This document shows, one piece after another, positions 48,879 through 59,227 of a DNA stretch of 64,000 nt (the first letter of the stretch is position 1; each line of letters opens with the position of its first letter). This stretch comes from Vagococcus intermedius (GTDB lineage Bacteria; Bacillota; Bacilli; Lactobacillales; Vagococcaceae): NCBI RefSeq assembly GCF_029144185.1, contig NZ_CP110232.1, forward strand, positions 868,001 through 932,000, read 5' to 3'. Under the pieces are notes generated by a model. It worked only from the letters and a program-made list of their open reading frames with translations, was not told the DNA's origin and did not search any database. Both the position numbers and the translations under genes were made by a program.

Positions 48879-50876
48879 ATGTTCGATAAAATTGATGAAT
48901 TAGGCGTTAACTCAATCCGTACCTTAAGTATGGATACTATCCAAAAAGCAAACTCAGGTCACCCAGGATTACCATTAGGGGCTGCACCGATGGCATATGC
49001 TTTATGGACTAAACATTTAAAAATCAACCCAAGTACGTCAAGAAACTGGGTAGATCGCGACCGTTTCATTCTTTCTGCTGGTCATGGTTCAGCAATGTTA
49101 TATAGCTTATTACACTTAGCGGGTTACGATGTAAACCAAGATGACTTAAAAGGATTCCGTCAATGGGGTAGCCGTACTCCAGGACATCCAGAAGTAAATC
49201 ACACTGATGGTGTTGAAGCAACAACTGGTCCTTTAGGCCAAGGCATTGCTATGAGTGTTGGGTTTGCGATGGCTGAAGCTCATTTAGCTGCAACTTACAA
49301 CAAGCCAAACTTGAAAATCGTAGATCATTACACATATGCTATTTGTGGAGATGGTGATTTAATGGAAGGTATCTCACAAGAAGCAATGAGTATGGCAGGA
49401 CACATGAAATTAGATAAATTAATCGTATTATATGATTCAAATGATATTTCATTAGATGGTCCATTAGATAAATCATTTACTGAAGATGTGAAAGGCCGTG
49501 TTGAAGCAACTGGATGGCACCATATCTTAGTTAAAGATGGTAACGATTTAGAAGCTATTTCTAAAGCAATTGAAGAAGCGAAAGCTGAAACAACAAAACC
49601 AACAATGATCGAAATCAAAACTATCATCGGTTTTGGTGCGCCAAACGAAGGAACAAACAAAGTTCACGGTGCCCCACTTGGAGCTGACGGTATTGAAGCA
49701 GCTAAAAAAGCTTACGGATGGGATACACCTGAGTTTGAAGTACCTGCTGATGTTAAAGAGCGTTTCAAACAAGAAATTAACGCTAAAGGCGAAAAAGCTG
49801 AAGCTGAGTGGAATGAATTATTTGCTAGCTATAAAGCTGAGTACCCAGAATTAGCGCAACAATTTTTAGATGCTTATGCTGGTAAATTACCAGAGAACTG
49901 GGATTCAGAAATGCCAACATTTGAAGTAGGCGATGATGCTCTTGCAAGTCGTATTACAAGTAAACAAATGATTCAAGCATTAGCTAAAACTGTTCCAACT
50001 ATCTGGGGTGGTTCTGCTGATTTATCATCATCAAACAATACAATGATGGCAGAAGAGAAAGATTTTGAACCTGGTCAATACGAAGGACGCAACATCTGGT
50101 TTGGTGTTCGTGAATTCGCAATGGCAGCAGCTATGAATGGAATTGCATTACACGGTGGAACTCGCGTATATGGTGGAACTTTCTTCGTATTCGTAGATTA
50201 CTTACGTCCAGCTATTCGTTTAGCAGCAATCCAAGGTGCACCAGTAACTTACGTCTTAACACATGATTCAATTGCTGTTGGGGAAGATGGTCCAACTCAT
50301 GAACCTATCGAACAATTATCAAGCTTACGCAGTATGCCTAACTTGACAACATTACGCCCAGCTGATGGTAACGAAGTACGTGCAGCTTGGAAACTTGCAG
50401 CATCATCTACTGACCGTCCAACAGTTTTAGCGTTAACTCGTCAAAATTTACCAGTTTTAGAAAATTCTAAAGAGTTAGCTGAAGCAGGTGTTGCTAAAGG
50501 AGCTTACGTTATCTCTGCTCAAAAAGGCAATCAACCAGAAGGTATTTTAATTGCGACAGGTTCTGAAGTTGCTCTAGCTGTTGAAGCTCAAAAAGAATTA
50601 GCAGCACAAGGTAAAGATGTATCAGTAGTTTCAATGCCAAGTATGGATCTATTTGAAATGCAAGATGCCGCTTACCGTGAATCAGTTCTACCAAAAGCTG
50701 TCACTAAACGTGTCGCAGTTGAAATGGGCTCATCATTTGGATGGGAACGTTATGTAGGATTCGAAGGCAAAACGGTTACTGTTGATAAATTTGGTGCAAG
50801 TGCACCAGCTTCAAGAGTATTACCAGAATATGGTTTCACAACTGAAAATGTTGTGGCCACTTACAACTCATTATAA
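48879..50876 (+). CDS. tkt: transketolase
   Basis: Transketolase moves two-carbon ketol units between sugar phosphates in the pentose phosphate pathway with thiamine diphosphate. The 665-residue protein has NSGHPGLPLGAAPMAYALW near residue 27, the ThDP motif GDGDLMEGISQEA near residue 156, and the transketolase signature GVREFAMAAAMNGIALHGG near residue 408. ATG 48879 follows ACAGGAGGA. Codon use suggests high expression. Confidence 0.97.
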   Translation: MFDKIDELGVNSIRTLSMDTIQKANSGHPGLPLGAAPMAYALWTKHLKINPSTSRNWVDRDRFILSAGHGSAMLYSLLHLAGYDVNQDDLKGFRQWGSRTPGHPEVNHTDGVEATTGPLGQGIAMSVGFAMAEAHLAATYNKPNLKIVDHYTYAICGDGDLMEGISQEAMSMAGHMKLDKLIVLYDSNDISLDGPLDKSFTEDVKGRVEATGWHHILVKDGNDLEAISKAIEEAKAETTKPTMIEIKTIIGFGAPNEGTNKVHGAPLGADGIEAAKKAYGWDTPEFEVPADVKERFKQEINAKGEKAEAEWNELFASYKAEYPELAQQFLDAYAGKLPENWDSEMPTFEVGDDALASRITSKQMIQALAKTVPTIWGGSADLSSSNNTMMAEEKDFEPGQYEGRNIWFGVREFAMAAAMNGIALHGGTRVYGGTFFVFVDYLRPAIRLAAIQGAPVTYVLTHDSIAVGEDGPTHEPIEQLSSLRSMPNLTTLRPADGNEVRAAWKLAASSTDRPTVLALTRQNLPVLENSKELAEAGVAKGAYVISAQKGNQPEGILIATGSEVALAVEAQKELAAQGKDVSVVSMPSMDLFEMQDAAYRESVLPKAVTKRVAVEMGSSFGWERYVGFEGKTVTVDKFGASAPASRVLPEYGFTTENVVATYNSL

Positions 50877-50880
50877 GAGA

Positions 50881-50913
50881 AAAAAACTAAGGGGGAAGCC
50901 CTTAGTTTTTTTT
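50881..50913 (+). terminator. terminator after tkt
   Basis: AAAAAACTAAGGG (50881-50893) pairs with CCCTTAGTTTTTT (50899-50911), then further T residues. Confidence 0.92.
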
Positions 50914-50972
50914 GATTTTTTTATGAAAAAAATCGGTAATAAAATATAACATAAGAATTATAAAAGATTTTG

Positions 50973-50981
50973 TGCTAAAAT
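50973..50981 (+). promoter_or_regulatory. extended -10 of lepB
   Basis: TGC immediately before TAAAAT (50976-50981) makes an extended -10; no good -35 is visible. Confidence 0.4.
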
Positions 50982-51019
50982 ATAACAAGTAAAGTTAACA
51001 AAATCAGGAGGAACTAATT

Positions 51020-51592
51020 TTGAATAAAAAAGAAATTTTAAGCACTATTTATTGGGTAATTGGTGTGGTTGCAGTGATGATGTTAGTTAGAAAATTTATT
51101 GTGACCCCAGTTGTCGTATCTGGAAAATCAATGGATCCTACAATGGAAAATCGTGAAAGAGTTTTTGCTTTAAGGCAAGGTGATATTGAGCGTTTTGATA
51201 TTGTCACGTTTCCTGCCCCAGATCAAAAGGGGAAAAATTATATTAAACGTGTGATTGGTTTGCCTGGCGATAAAATTCGTTTTGAGAAAGACCAGTTATT
51301 TATCAATGACAAAGAAGTCTCTGAACCATACTTGGATGAGTATAAAGATAAACTAGTTATGGGAGATTATCTAACAAAAATTCTTAAACCAGATGGTTCT
51401 GCTACAAGTGTCTTTGATCTGAACACCTTATTTGATGAAGAAGTAGTTCCTAGTGGTAAATTATTTGTAATGGGAGATAATCGTCAAATTTCTAAAGATA
51501 GCCGATTGATTGGCTATATTGATGAGAAAGATATTTCTGGAAATGTTAAATTTTCATTTTGGCCACCAAGTAAATTTGGTAAAGTAAATTAA
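51020..51592 (+). CDS. lepB: signal peptidase I
   Basis: A membrane-bound serine protease that removes Sec and Tat signal peptides on the outer face of the membrane. The 190-residue protein has one N-terminal membrane helix (residues about 8-24), the nucleophile Ser37 in GKSMDPTM, the general base Lys76 in YIKRVIGLPGD, and the GDNRQISKDSR box near residue 153. The start is TTG 51020 behind AGGAGGA. It would process the surface protein precursor encoded earlier. Confidence 0.95.
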   Translation: MNKKEILSTIYWVIGVVAVMMLVRKFIVTPVVVSGKSMDPTMENRERVFALRQGDIERFDIVTFPAPDQKGKNYIKRVIGLPGDKIRFEKDQLFINDKEVSEPYLDEYKDKLVMGDYLTKILKPDGSATSVFDLNTLFDEEVVPSGKLFVMGDNRQISKDSRLIGYIDEKDISGNVKFSFWPPSKFGKVN

Positions 51593-51595
51593 TTC

Positions 51596-51634
51596 AAAAG
51601 TCACTTTCTAACTGATTAGAGAGTGACTTTTTTA
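51596..51634 (+). terminator. terminator after lepB
   Basis: A 15-bp stem (51596-51610 with 51617-51631, one wobble) and T-run. Confidence 0.9.
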
Positions 51635-51711
51635 TCATTTTTGCTTAGAATAGGCGTTTTTATTTGTAATTATGATACACTTAATTTATCACAAAAGAAG
51701 GATGTGAGTAA

Positions 51712-54700
51712 ATGGCATTAGAATTTATCTACGGACCGGCAAGTTGTCATCACGAAGAACCTTTAGTTGAACGAGCTCGAGATTTTTTAATTAAAGATGA
51801 AAACAATCAAGTTTTTTATTTAGTTCCAAACCATGTCAAATTTGAAACAGAGGTAGCTGTTTTAAATGATTTACATAAATTGTCACCTTTCAACAAAGCC
51901 AAAACAATGGCGATGATGCGCTTACAAGTTTTTAGTTTTACGCGTCTAGCTTGGTATTTCTTACAAAATACAGAATATTATCAAGACGAGCAGCTAACGG
52001 AAGCTGGTAATCATATGCTAATAAGAAAAGTCTTGTTAGATGAAGCAGAAAATCTTCATGTTTTTAAAGGAGAAGTAGGTCAGCCAGGTTTTATTAAGCA
52101 ATTAGCAGAGTTATTTAGTGAGTTACAAGAAGGTAAAATTGAGGAACCTGATATCGAGGAGCTGCTTAGTGAATTAGGAGAAACAGCTAAAGAAAATGAT
52201 TTTAAGAAAAAACTAAAAGAATTTTACTTATTATATCAAGTCTACTGCCAACAGTTAGGTCAAAGACAAGTTGGTATGACACAGTCAATCAGCTATTTAG
52301 CAGAGTATCTAAAAGACTATGATTTAAGCAATATGATGTTTGTTATTACAGGCTATTCACGTTTCACTGCCAGAGAAAAAGAATTAGTTGAGATACTTAT
52401 TCGAAAAGCTGGGGAAGTAAAAATTGATTTAGTGTTAGATAGAGCCCATGTCACCAAACCTCCAGAGGGCTTAGACATGTTTTTTGATACGGGAAAACTG
52501 TATTATGAATTATATCAATATGCTCGCCATAATCAAGTGAAACTATTGAGAGATTACCATTTGAAATGTGATCAATCTCAACCGTTAACCCAACTAGATA
52601 TTGCTTGGAGAGAGTCACAGAAGTTAACCCCTAATAAAGAAGTTCATCAACTATCTGAGTCATGTGTCCATCTTTGGGAAAGTGAAACACCTTTTGCAGA
52701 GATCAGTCAAGTAGCGAAAGAAATTAGAAAATTAATTGCAAGTGGCTATTGCCGTTATCAAGATATTGAGATTTTAAGCCGAGATTTACCGAGTTACCAG
52801 GCTTTAATCGAACCTGTTTTCTCTAGCCATGAAATTCCTTTTTATTTAAATAGTGAATTAGAGATGAGACATCATCCTTTAGTTGAGTTTTTAGAAACAT
52901 TATTTTTAATTAAAAAACGTTACTTTAGGTACAGTGACATCATGCGATTTTTAAGAACAGAATTGTTTGTTCCTCAAGAAGAAAGTCTCTTATCATTGAA
53001 AGACTGGCAATATCAACGACAATGTCATCGTTCACAGGTTGATTTGACGGAAAATGTTGTCTTAGCTTATGGTTACGAAGGTCATGCTTGGGTTAAAGAA
53101 AAAGATTGGGTTTATGTTCAATACGATTTTGAAGAGTCAGAGGAGCGACTTGATGAAAATAGAAAAGGTCAAGAAAGTTCCAATGTTATCCGACGCCACA
53201 TAAGGGATTATCTCGTTCCTTTTTACGATAGGCTAGACCAAGCTAAAACAGGGTTAGAGGCCGCCAAATTATTATATGATTTTTTATTGACGAGCGGTGT
53301 TGAGCGAGAATTATTATATTGGCGTGACCAAGACATTGAAAAAGGGCATTTGGATCAGGCAAAAATTCATGAACAAACATGGCAAGCTTTTGTTATTTTA
53401 TTAGATGATTATGTCAAAATATTGGGTGATGAAGTATTTAATTTTGATGATTTTTATATGATAATTAAAACTGGTTTAGAGGGGCTGACTTACAGTAAAG
53501 TACCAACAACCTTAGATCAAGTAACGGTTTCTTCTTTAGACTTAATCCATGCTCAAAAAAATAAAGTTACCTTTGTTATTGGTACAACTGATAATGTATT
53601 ACCCAAAAAAATTGAAAATAAAACATTATTATCAGATGATGAACGACAACTGTTTTCAAATTCATTAACAGATGGCAAGTTTTTAAGTAAAAATACGCAG
53701 TCTGATTTGGCAAAAGAGCCTTATATCGCGTATCTAGCTTTTCATTCAACAGATGGCAAATTATATATCACGTACCCGAGATCAAATGATCGAGTAAAAG
53801 AAATAAAACCATCTCCTTATGTTAATGTTATACAACACGCACTTAATTTGGAAATTGAACCACGATACAATAGCCCAAGTGTTGAGCATTTTTCCTTGAA
53901 TCAGATTGGTACATACCGAACTTTGTTGACAGATTTGGTCAATTTGAAAAGGCGGGCTTTGGAAGAGAAACAAGAGATAGCCAATACTTGGCAAGTACTA
54001 GAAACAATCCTTGGCAAACAACCTCAGTATAACCTTTTAAGTAGAAAAATATTCAAAAGTTTAAAACATAAGAATATTTCGGAGCCATTAAAGCCAGAGT
54101 TAGTAACGTCTTTGTATGGCGAAACAATTTATGGTTCGGTTTCTAAAATTGAAAACTTTAACCAATGTCAATATAAATATTTTATGACCTATGGCTTAAA
54201 ATTAAGAGAACGTGATCGATTTGAATTGAGTCCCGCGGCTACGGGTGATTTTTATCATGATGCTTTGGACCATTTATTTAAAGCATTAATTACTAAAAAG
54301 TTAGTATTAAGCGAATTGACAACAAGTCAATTAACCGAACTAACAGAAGAAGTGTTACAAAGAATTTTAGGTGACGCTAAATTTACTATTTTAACGGCAA
54401 GTAATCGAATGAATTATATTCGTTATCAACTCAGTGAAACAATAAAAAGAGTGAGTCGTGGTTTACAGCGTCAAAGTCAAATTGCCGGTTTTTCAAATGT
54501 GAAAACTGAAGTTATGTTTGGTCAGTTAGTTCAGGAAAAAGGGTTAAATAGTTTACTCATACCATTAGACAATCATAAGAAAATGGAGATTAGAGGTAAA
54601 ATTGACCGATTAGATAAAATTGAAACTAAGGATAACACTTATTTAGCCGTTGTCGATTATAAGTCAAGCGATCATAGCTTTGATTATCGTGATGCTTATT

Positions 54701-55299
54701 TTGGTTTAGCCATGCAAATGATTACTTACTTAGATGTTGCGTTGCAAAATGCGGTTTCTCTGATTGGAACAGAAGGTGTTAAACCAGCAGGGGCTTTTTA
54801 TTTACAAGTGAAAAATCCGATTTTAGAGGGAGGAACTTCTGAGGAGCAGTTAGAGAGTCAGTTACTGAAAGAATTTTCTTATAAAGGTATTTTATTAGAG
54901 GATGAGAACTTATTAGATACCTTAGACCCGACTGTAAAATCTTCTGGAAGTAGTTCTTTAGTATTTCCCTATAAAGAAACTAAAAAAGGTTACAAATCAA
55001 CACAATTTGTGTCAGAAGAAGAGGTTGATTTACTGATTCAACATAACCGTGAAAATTTTAAAAAAGCAGGTAATGCTATTTTTACGGGAGAAACAGCTAT
55101 TAATCCAGCCTACCGGGATAAAAAAAGAGTGGCCTGTGAGTATTGTCCGTTTAGAAGTGTTTGTCAGTTTGATGTATTGTTAAAAGAAAATAATTACAAA
55201 AGAATTGATAGTCTGAAAAAAGCAGACGCGATAAAGAAAATGACCCCATGTTCCGAAAAAGAAAATAAGCGAGGTATGCTAGATGACACAGACAAATAA
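51712..55299 (+). CDS. rexB: ATP-dependent helicase/nuclease subunit RexB (AddB)
   Basis: RexB pairs with RexA to resect double-strand breaks for recombination, as RecBCD does in enteric bacteria. The 1195-residue protein has a degenerate N-terminal helicase domain and a C-terminal RecB-type nuclease domain with VVDYKSSDHSFD near residue 980. The Fe-S cluster cysteines are present: one in NFNQCQYKYF near residue 820 and three in CEYCPFRSVCQFD near residue 1143. ATG 51712 lies behind GAAGGATGTGAG. It overlaps rexA by 17 nt. Confidence 0.95.
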   Translation: MALEFIYGPASCHHEEPLVERARDFLIKDENNQVFYLVPNHVKFETEVAVLNDLHKLSPFNKAKTMAMMRLQVFSFTRLAWYFLQNTEYYQDEQLTEAGNHMLIRKVLLDEAENLHVFKGEVGQPGFIKQLAELFSELQEGKIEEPDIEELLSELGETAKENDFKKKLKEFYLLYQVYCQQLGQRQVGMTQSISYLAEYLKDYDLSNMMFVITGYSRFTAREKELVEILIRKAGEVKIDLVLDRAHVTKPPEGLDMFFDTGKLYYELYQYARHNQVKLLRDYHLKCDQSQPLTQLDIAWRESQKLTPNKEVHQLSESCVHLWESETPFAEISQVAKEIRKLIASGYCRYQDIEILSRDLPSYQALIEPVFSSHEIPFYLNSELEMRHHPLVEFLETLFLIKKRYFRYSDIMRFLRTELFVPQEESLLSLKDWQYQRQCHRSQVDLTENVVLAYGYEGHAWVKEKDWVYVQYDFEESEERLDENRKGQESSNVIRRHIRDYLVPFYDRLDQAKTGLEAAKLLYDFLLTSGVERELLYWRDQDIEKGHLDQAKIHEQTWQAFVILLDDYVKILGDEVFNFDDFYMIIKTGLEGLTYSKVPTTLDQVTVSSLDLIHAQKNKVTFVIGTTDNVLPKKIENKTLLSDDERQLFSNSLTDGKFLSKNTQSDLAKEPYIAYLAFHSTDGKLYITYPRSNDRVKEIKPSPYVNVIQHALNLEIEPRYNSPSVEHFSLNQIGTYRTLLTDLVNLKRRALEEKQEIANTWQVLETILGKQPQYNLLSRKIFKSLKHKNISEPLKPELVTSLYGETIYGSVSKIENFNQCQYKYFMTYGLKLRERDRFELSPAATGDFYHDALDHLFKALITKKLVLSELTTSQLTELTEEVLQRILGDAKFTILTASNRMNYIRYQLSETIKRVSRGLQRQSQIAGFSNVKTEVMFGQLVQEKGLNSLLIPLDNHKKMEIRGKIDRLDKIETKDNTYLAVVDYKSSDHSFDYRDAYFGLAMQMITYLDVALQNAVSLIGTEGVKPAGAFYLQVKNPILEGGTSEEQLESQLLKEFSYKGILLEDENLLDTLDPTVKSSGSSSLVFPYKETKKGYKSTQFVSEEEVDLLIQHNRENFKKAGNAIFTGETAINPAYRDKKRVACEYCPFRSVCQFDVLLKENNYKRIDSLKKADAIKKMTPCSEKENKRGMLDDTDK

Positions 55300-58200
55300 T
55301 ATTCCTTTAAAACCAGATAATAGTCACTTTACAGATGGTCAGTGGCAAGCTATTTATGATGGTGGCGACAATTTATTAGTGTCGGCTTCTGCAGGATCTG
55401 GAAAGACGACTGTTTTAGTTCAGCGAGTTATTGAGAAAATAAAAGCTGGTATCAATGTGGATGAATTACTAATTGTAACCTACACAGAAGCTGCTGCAAA
55501 AGAGATGAAGCAACGTATTCATAGTGCTTTACAAGAGGCTATCACAAAAGAAAGTGAAATAGAATTAAAACAGCACTTCGTTCATCAATTATCATTAATA
55601 CCAACGGCTAATGTTAGTACGCTTCATGCTTTTTGTTTACAAGTAATCAGAAAATATTATTATTTAATTGATATTGATCCCGTATTTCGTTTGCTAACAG
55701 ATGAAACCGAAATGATTCTATTAAAAGAAGATGTTTGGGATGAACTGAGAGAAGAGTTATATGAATCAGATCAAGAGATTTTTTATCATTTAACAGCTAA
55801 TTTTTCTAGTGATCGTTCGGATGAAGGGTTGATGCGTCTGATTTTTGCTTTATATGATTTCGCACGGGCAAACCCGAGTCCTAAAGGTTGGTTAGATTCA
55901 CTATCTCTTGCTTATCAAACAGATGGCAGTATCACTCAGACACCTGTCTATCAAGAAATTTTAAAACCTAATTTTTTGGCTGAAACACAGCAATTAATTA
56001 ATCGTGGTGAGAATTTTTTAAGACTAGTTGAAGGTGAAAAAAAATTTGAAAAACTGACACAATTGGCACAAGATGAATTAAGTTATTGGCAAACTATTCT
56101 CCGTTTTTTGAGTGAAGATAATTTGGAAGATGCATATGATTATATTAATAATAAAGTGATTTTCCCAACTTTTTCAACACCAAGAAATTTGGAGGATGAA
56201 GAGAAATATGTAAAAGATCAGGCTAAAAACTTACGTGATCAAAATAAAAATATTATCGAAAAATGGCGTAAGGATTTTTTTGCAGTCCCTCCTAAAAAAA
56301 TGTTAGCAGTTATGGAAGAATCTTATGAATTAGTTGCCTATATGGCAAAAGTTGCTTATCGCTTTGATAAAGCTTACTCATCCCGAAAAAAAGAACGTAA
56401 CTTAGTGGATTTCAATGACTTAGAACATTTCACCTTACGTATCTTAGCTAGTTTTGATGGTGAAAATTGGCAAGGAAGTGAGGCTTCAACATTTTATCGA
56501 AGTCTATTCAACGAAGTCTTAGTTGATGAATACCAAGATATAAATAAATTACAAGAAAGTATCTTATACTGGCTACGGCAAGCTGATTCTGAGCATGGTA
56601 ATTTATTCATGGTGGGAGATGTTAAGCAATCAATTTATTCTTTTCGTTTAGCAGATCCAACCTTATTTATCGATAAATATAACAAATTTGGTGGGAATGA
56701 AGGTGGGCGTAGAATTATCTTAGCCGAAAACTTCCGTTCTCGTCACGAGGTGTTGGATTTTACCAATCTAATCTTTAAACAATTAATGAACCCTTCTGTG
56801 GGTCAGCTTGATTATGATGAGGCCGCGGAATTAGTTAATGGCTATCAAGATTTTCCTGAAGATGCACGTTTTAAGACAGAATTATTAATTTTTGAAAATA
56901 GTAACGAGGATCACGAAGGTGATGAGGTAGAAGATGTAGGGAATGACTTTCAGATTGATGATAAAACCGAAGGTGAATTGCGAATGGTTGGAAATAAAAT
57001 TCAAAGTATGGTGCGAGATGAGATACCAATTTTTGATAAAAAAACAAAGACTAATCGCCCCATTAGCTACAAAGATATTGTCTTATTATCACCAACCAAA
57101 AAAAATAATTTAGTCTTATTAGATATTTTTAAAGATATGGGAATTCCTTTAAGGGTAAACGATACTCAAAATTATTTCCAAGCAACGGAAATTAAAATAA
57201 TGATTTCTTTATTGACGATAGTTGACAACCCATTTCAAGATATTCCGCTAGTTTCCGTTTTACGCTCCCCTATAGTAGGACTTAAGGAAAATGATTTGGC
57301 TTTAATTCGTGCTAATTATCCTAATGGGTATTTTTATGAAGCAATGTGCCAATTTATTAATAAAAATAAGACTAACAAGACGGAGTTACTTAATAAATTA
57401 GCTAATTTTCATGAATTATTTTTAGAGTGGCGTGAACTAGCAAGACGCCAACAACTTGTGGAGTTAATTTGGCGTATATATCAAGAAACTGGTTTTTTGG
57501 ATTATGTCGGTGGTATGCCAGCAGGTAAACAGCGTCAAGCTAATTTACATGCTTTATATGAGCGAGCAACTAGTTATGAAGAGATGAGTTTTAAAGGGTT
57601 ATTTCAATTTGTTCGTTTTATTGAAAAAATGCAATCTAAAGATAAAGATTTAGCTGAACCAACGGACTTAAGTGATGAGGAAGATGCTGTGAGGGTGATG
57701 ACTATTCATGCCTCAAAAGGCTTAGAGTTTCCAGTTGTTTTTGTTTTAGATTTAACACGTAAGTTCAACTTGATGGATTTAAATAAACCATATATTTTCG
57801 ATGTTGATCTTGGAGCAGGCATACATTATATTGATGATGACCGTTTACGTTATCGCACACTTCCATTTAGCGGAATTCGTAATGAAAAACGTAAAAAATT
57901 GTTGTCAGAAGAAATGAGAAAACTATATGTTGCTTTAACAAGGGCTGAGGAAAAATTAATCTTAGTTGGTTCCTATAAAGATAAAGAGACAATGATTAAA
58001 AAATGGAGTCCTGCTGGTATGGAAGAAGGTGCTGTTCTATCCGACCAATTGCGTTTGAAAAGTAACAATTTAATGGATTGGATAGGGATGTCCTTGATGC
58101 GCCATCGTAGTATGGATCAATACCAAACAGACTATCCTACTAATAAAAAAATAACATCTGTCTTAGAACATCCTGCTAACTTTAGTATCACATTTTATAA

Positions 58201-59071
58201 TTTAGATGATTTACGTCAAATTAGTGGTAAGATGTCTCAAGTCGAGTTGGAGGATGATTCAGAGGCAATCACGAATCAATCAGCAGTTGTTGACTTGTCA
58301 GCAGAAGAGAAAAGTTTATTATCTGAAGCTAAAGGGTTACTTGATTATCATTATGAACATGACATGGCAACTAAAACAGCAAGTTATCAGTCCGTTTCAG
58401 AGATTAAAAGAGTATTTGAAGATCCTGATAGAGTGAATTTGCTAACGTTAGATTTAAGTAAAGAGACTGCCCAAACTGTAAATAGGTTTGCTGAGGACTC
58501 TTTAGCTAAACCAAACTTTTTAACAAGTGATAAAAAATTAACTGCTGCAGAAATTGGAACAGGCACACATTTGGTGATGCAATTGATTTCGTTAGATGAA
58601 ACACCGACTAAAGAAAGTTTAATAGCATTGATTGATGAATTGGTTCGAACAGAGTCATTAACGCAAAAGTTGGCTGATGAGATTAGCCTTGACCATTTAT
58701 TAGCTTTTTTTCAAACAGAGTTTGGTCAACTATTGTTAAGTAGAAAAGGGACTGTTGTACGGGAACAACCTTTTTCGATGTTGCTACCAGCAAATCAAAT
58801 TTTTAAAGAATATCCCAAAAAAGAGCATGATCAGATATTAATTCATGGTATTATTGATGGCTATTATGAAACTGATGATGAGTTGATTCTTTATGATTTC
58901 AAAACGGATCATGTAATGAATCCTACTAGTAAAGAAGAACTGATTCGTATTAAACAAAAATATAGTGGGCAATTACATTTATATAAAAAAGCCCTAAGTG
59001 AGGCTAAACAAAAAAATGTAACGGGTGTTAAATTAATTTTGCTTTCAACTTCTCAAATTATTGATTTTTAA
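55283..59071 (+). CDS. rexA: ATP-dependent helicase/nuclease subunit RexA (AddA)
   Basis: RexA is the UvrD-type 3'-5' helicase with a C-terminal nuclease domain of the RexAB enzyme. The 1262-residue protein has Walker A SASAGSGKTT near residue 34, VDEYQDINKLQ (Walker B) near residue 415, helicase motif [16 protein letters not shown] near residue 808, and the nuclease motif LYDFKTDHV near residue 1204. The ATG at 55283 lies inside the end of rexB, indicating translational coupling. Confidence 0.96.
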   Translation: MTQTNNIPLKPDNSHFTDGQWQAIYDGGDNLLVSASAGSGKTTVLVQRVIEKIKAGINVDELLIVTYTEAAAKEMKQRIHSALQEAITKESEIELKQHFVHQLSLIPTANVSTLHAFCLQVIRKYYYLIDIDPVFRLLTDETEMILLKEDVWDELREELYESDQEIFYHLTANFSSDRSDEGLMRLIFALYDFARANPSPKGWLDSLSLAYQTDGSITQTPVYQEILKPNFLAETQQLINRGENFLRLVEGEKKFEKLTQLAQDELSYWQTILRFLSEDNLEDAYDYINNKVIFPTFSTPRNLEDEEKYVKDQAKNLRDQNKNIIEKWRKDFFAVPPKKMLAVMEESYELVAYMAKVAYRFDKAYSSRKKERNLVDFNDLEHFTLRILASFDGENWQGSEASTFYRSLFNEVLVDEYQDINKLQESILYWLRQADSEHGNLFMVGDVKQSIYSFRLADPTLFIDKYNKFGGNEGGRRIILAENFRSRHEVLDFTNLIFKQLMNPSVGQLDYDEAAELVNGYQDFPEDARFKTELLIFENSNEDHEGDEVEDVGNDFQIDDKTEGELRMVGNKIQSMVRDEIPIFDKKTKTNRPISYKDIVLLSPTKKNNLVLLDIFKDMGIPLRVNDTQNYFQATEIKIMISLLTIVDNPFQDIPLVSVLRSPIVGLKENDLALIRANYPNGYFYEAMCQFINKNKTNKTELLNKLANFHELFLEWRELARRQQLVELIWRIYQETGFLDYVGGMPAGKQRQANLHALYERATSYEEMSFKGLFQFVRFIEKMQSKDKDLAEPTDLSDEEDAVRVMTIHASKGLEFPVVFVLDLTRKFNLMDLNKPYIFDVDLGAGIHYIDDDRLRYRTLPFSGIRNEKRKKLLSEEMRKLYVALTRAEEKLILVGSYKDKETMIKKWSPAGMEEGAVLSDQLRLKSNNLMDWIGMSLMRHRSMDQYQTDYPTNKKITSVLEHPANFSITFYNLDDLRQISGKMSQVELEDDSEAITNQSAVVDLSAEEKSLLSEAKGLLDYHYEHDMATKTASYQSVSEIKRVFEDPDRVNLLTLDLSKETAQTVNRFAEDSLAKPNFLTSDKKLTAAEIGTGTHLVMQLISLDETPTKESLIALIDELVRTESLTQKLADEISLDHLLAFFQTEFGQLLLSRKGTVVREQPFSMLLPANQIFKEYPKKEHDQILIHGIIDGYYETDDELILYDFKTDHVMNPTSKEELIRIKQKYSGQLHLYKKALSEAKQKNVTGVKLILLSTSQIIDF

Positions 59072-59103
59072 AAAACAAGACTAGTTTTAGTCTTGTTTTT
59101 TTT
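59070..59103 (+). terminator. terminator of rexBA
   Basis: A 14-bp stem (core CAAGACTA/TAGTCTTG, loop GTTT) with A- and T-runs. Confidence 0.92.
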
Positions 59104-59112
59104 AGGTTATTC

Positions 59113-59141
59113 TTGTAAGTTTTCGGTATACCAGTTATAAT
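59113..59141 (+). promoter_or_regulatory. gntR-type gene promoter with GGTATACC in the spacer
   Basis: TTGTAA 59113-59118 and TATAAT 59136-59141, spacing 17. The spacer contains CGGTATACC; read on the minus strand, 59120-59132 is GGTATACCGAAAA, the same 13-mer as in the mntH operator. Confidence 0.65.
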
Positions 59142-59172
59142 ATTCTTTGAATGAGGGTTGTGATTTCAACGA

Positions 59173-59189
59173 TTCTTTTGATGGTCGAT
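59173..59189. promoter_or_regulatory. inverted repeat upstream of the gntR-type gene
   Basis: TGGTC-N7-GACCA lies in the leader 40 nt before the start codon. Half-sites resemble the TGGTCTAGACCA-type operators of GntR/UTRA regulators such as NagR, but with a wider spacer. It may be an autoregulatory site. Confidence 0.4.
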
Positions 59190-59227
59190 GATAGACCAAT
59201 GATTACATACGAGAAAGGAAGTAAATC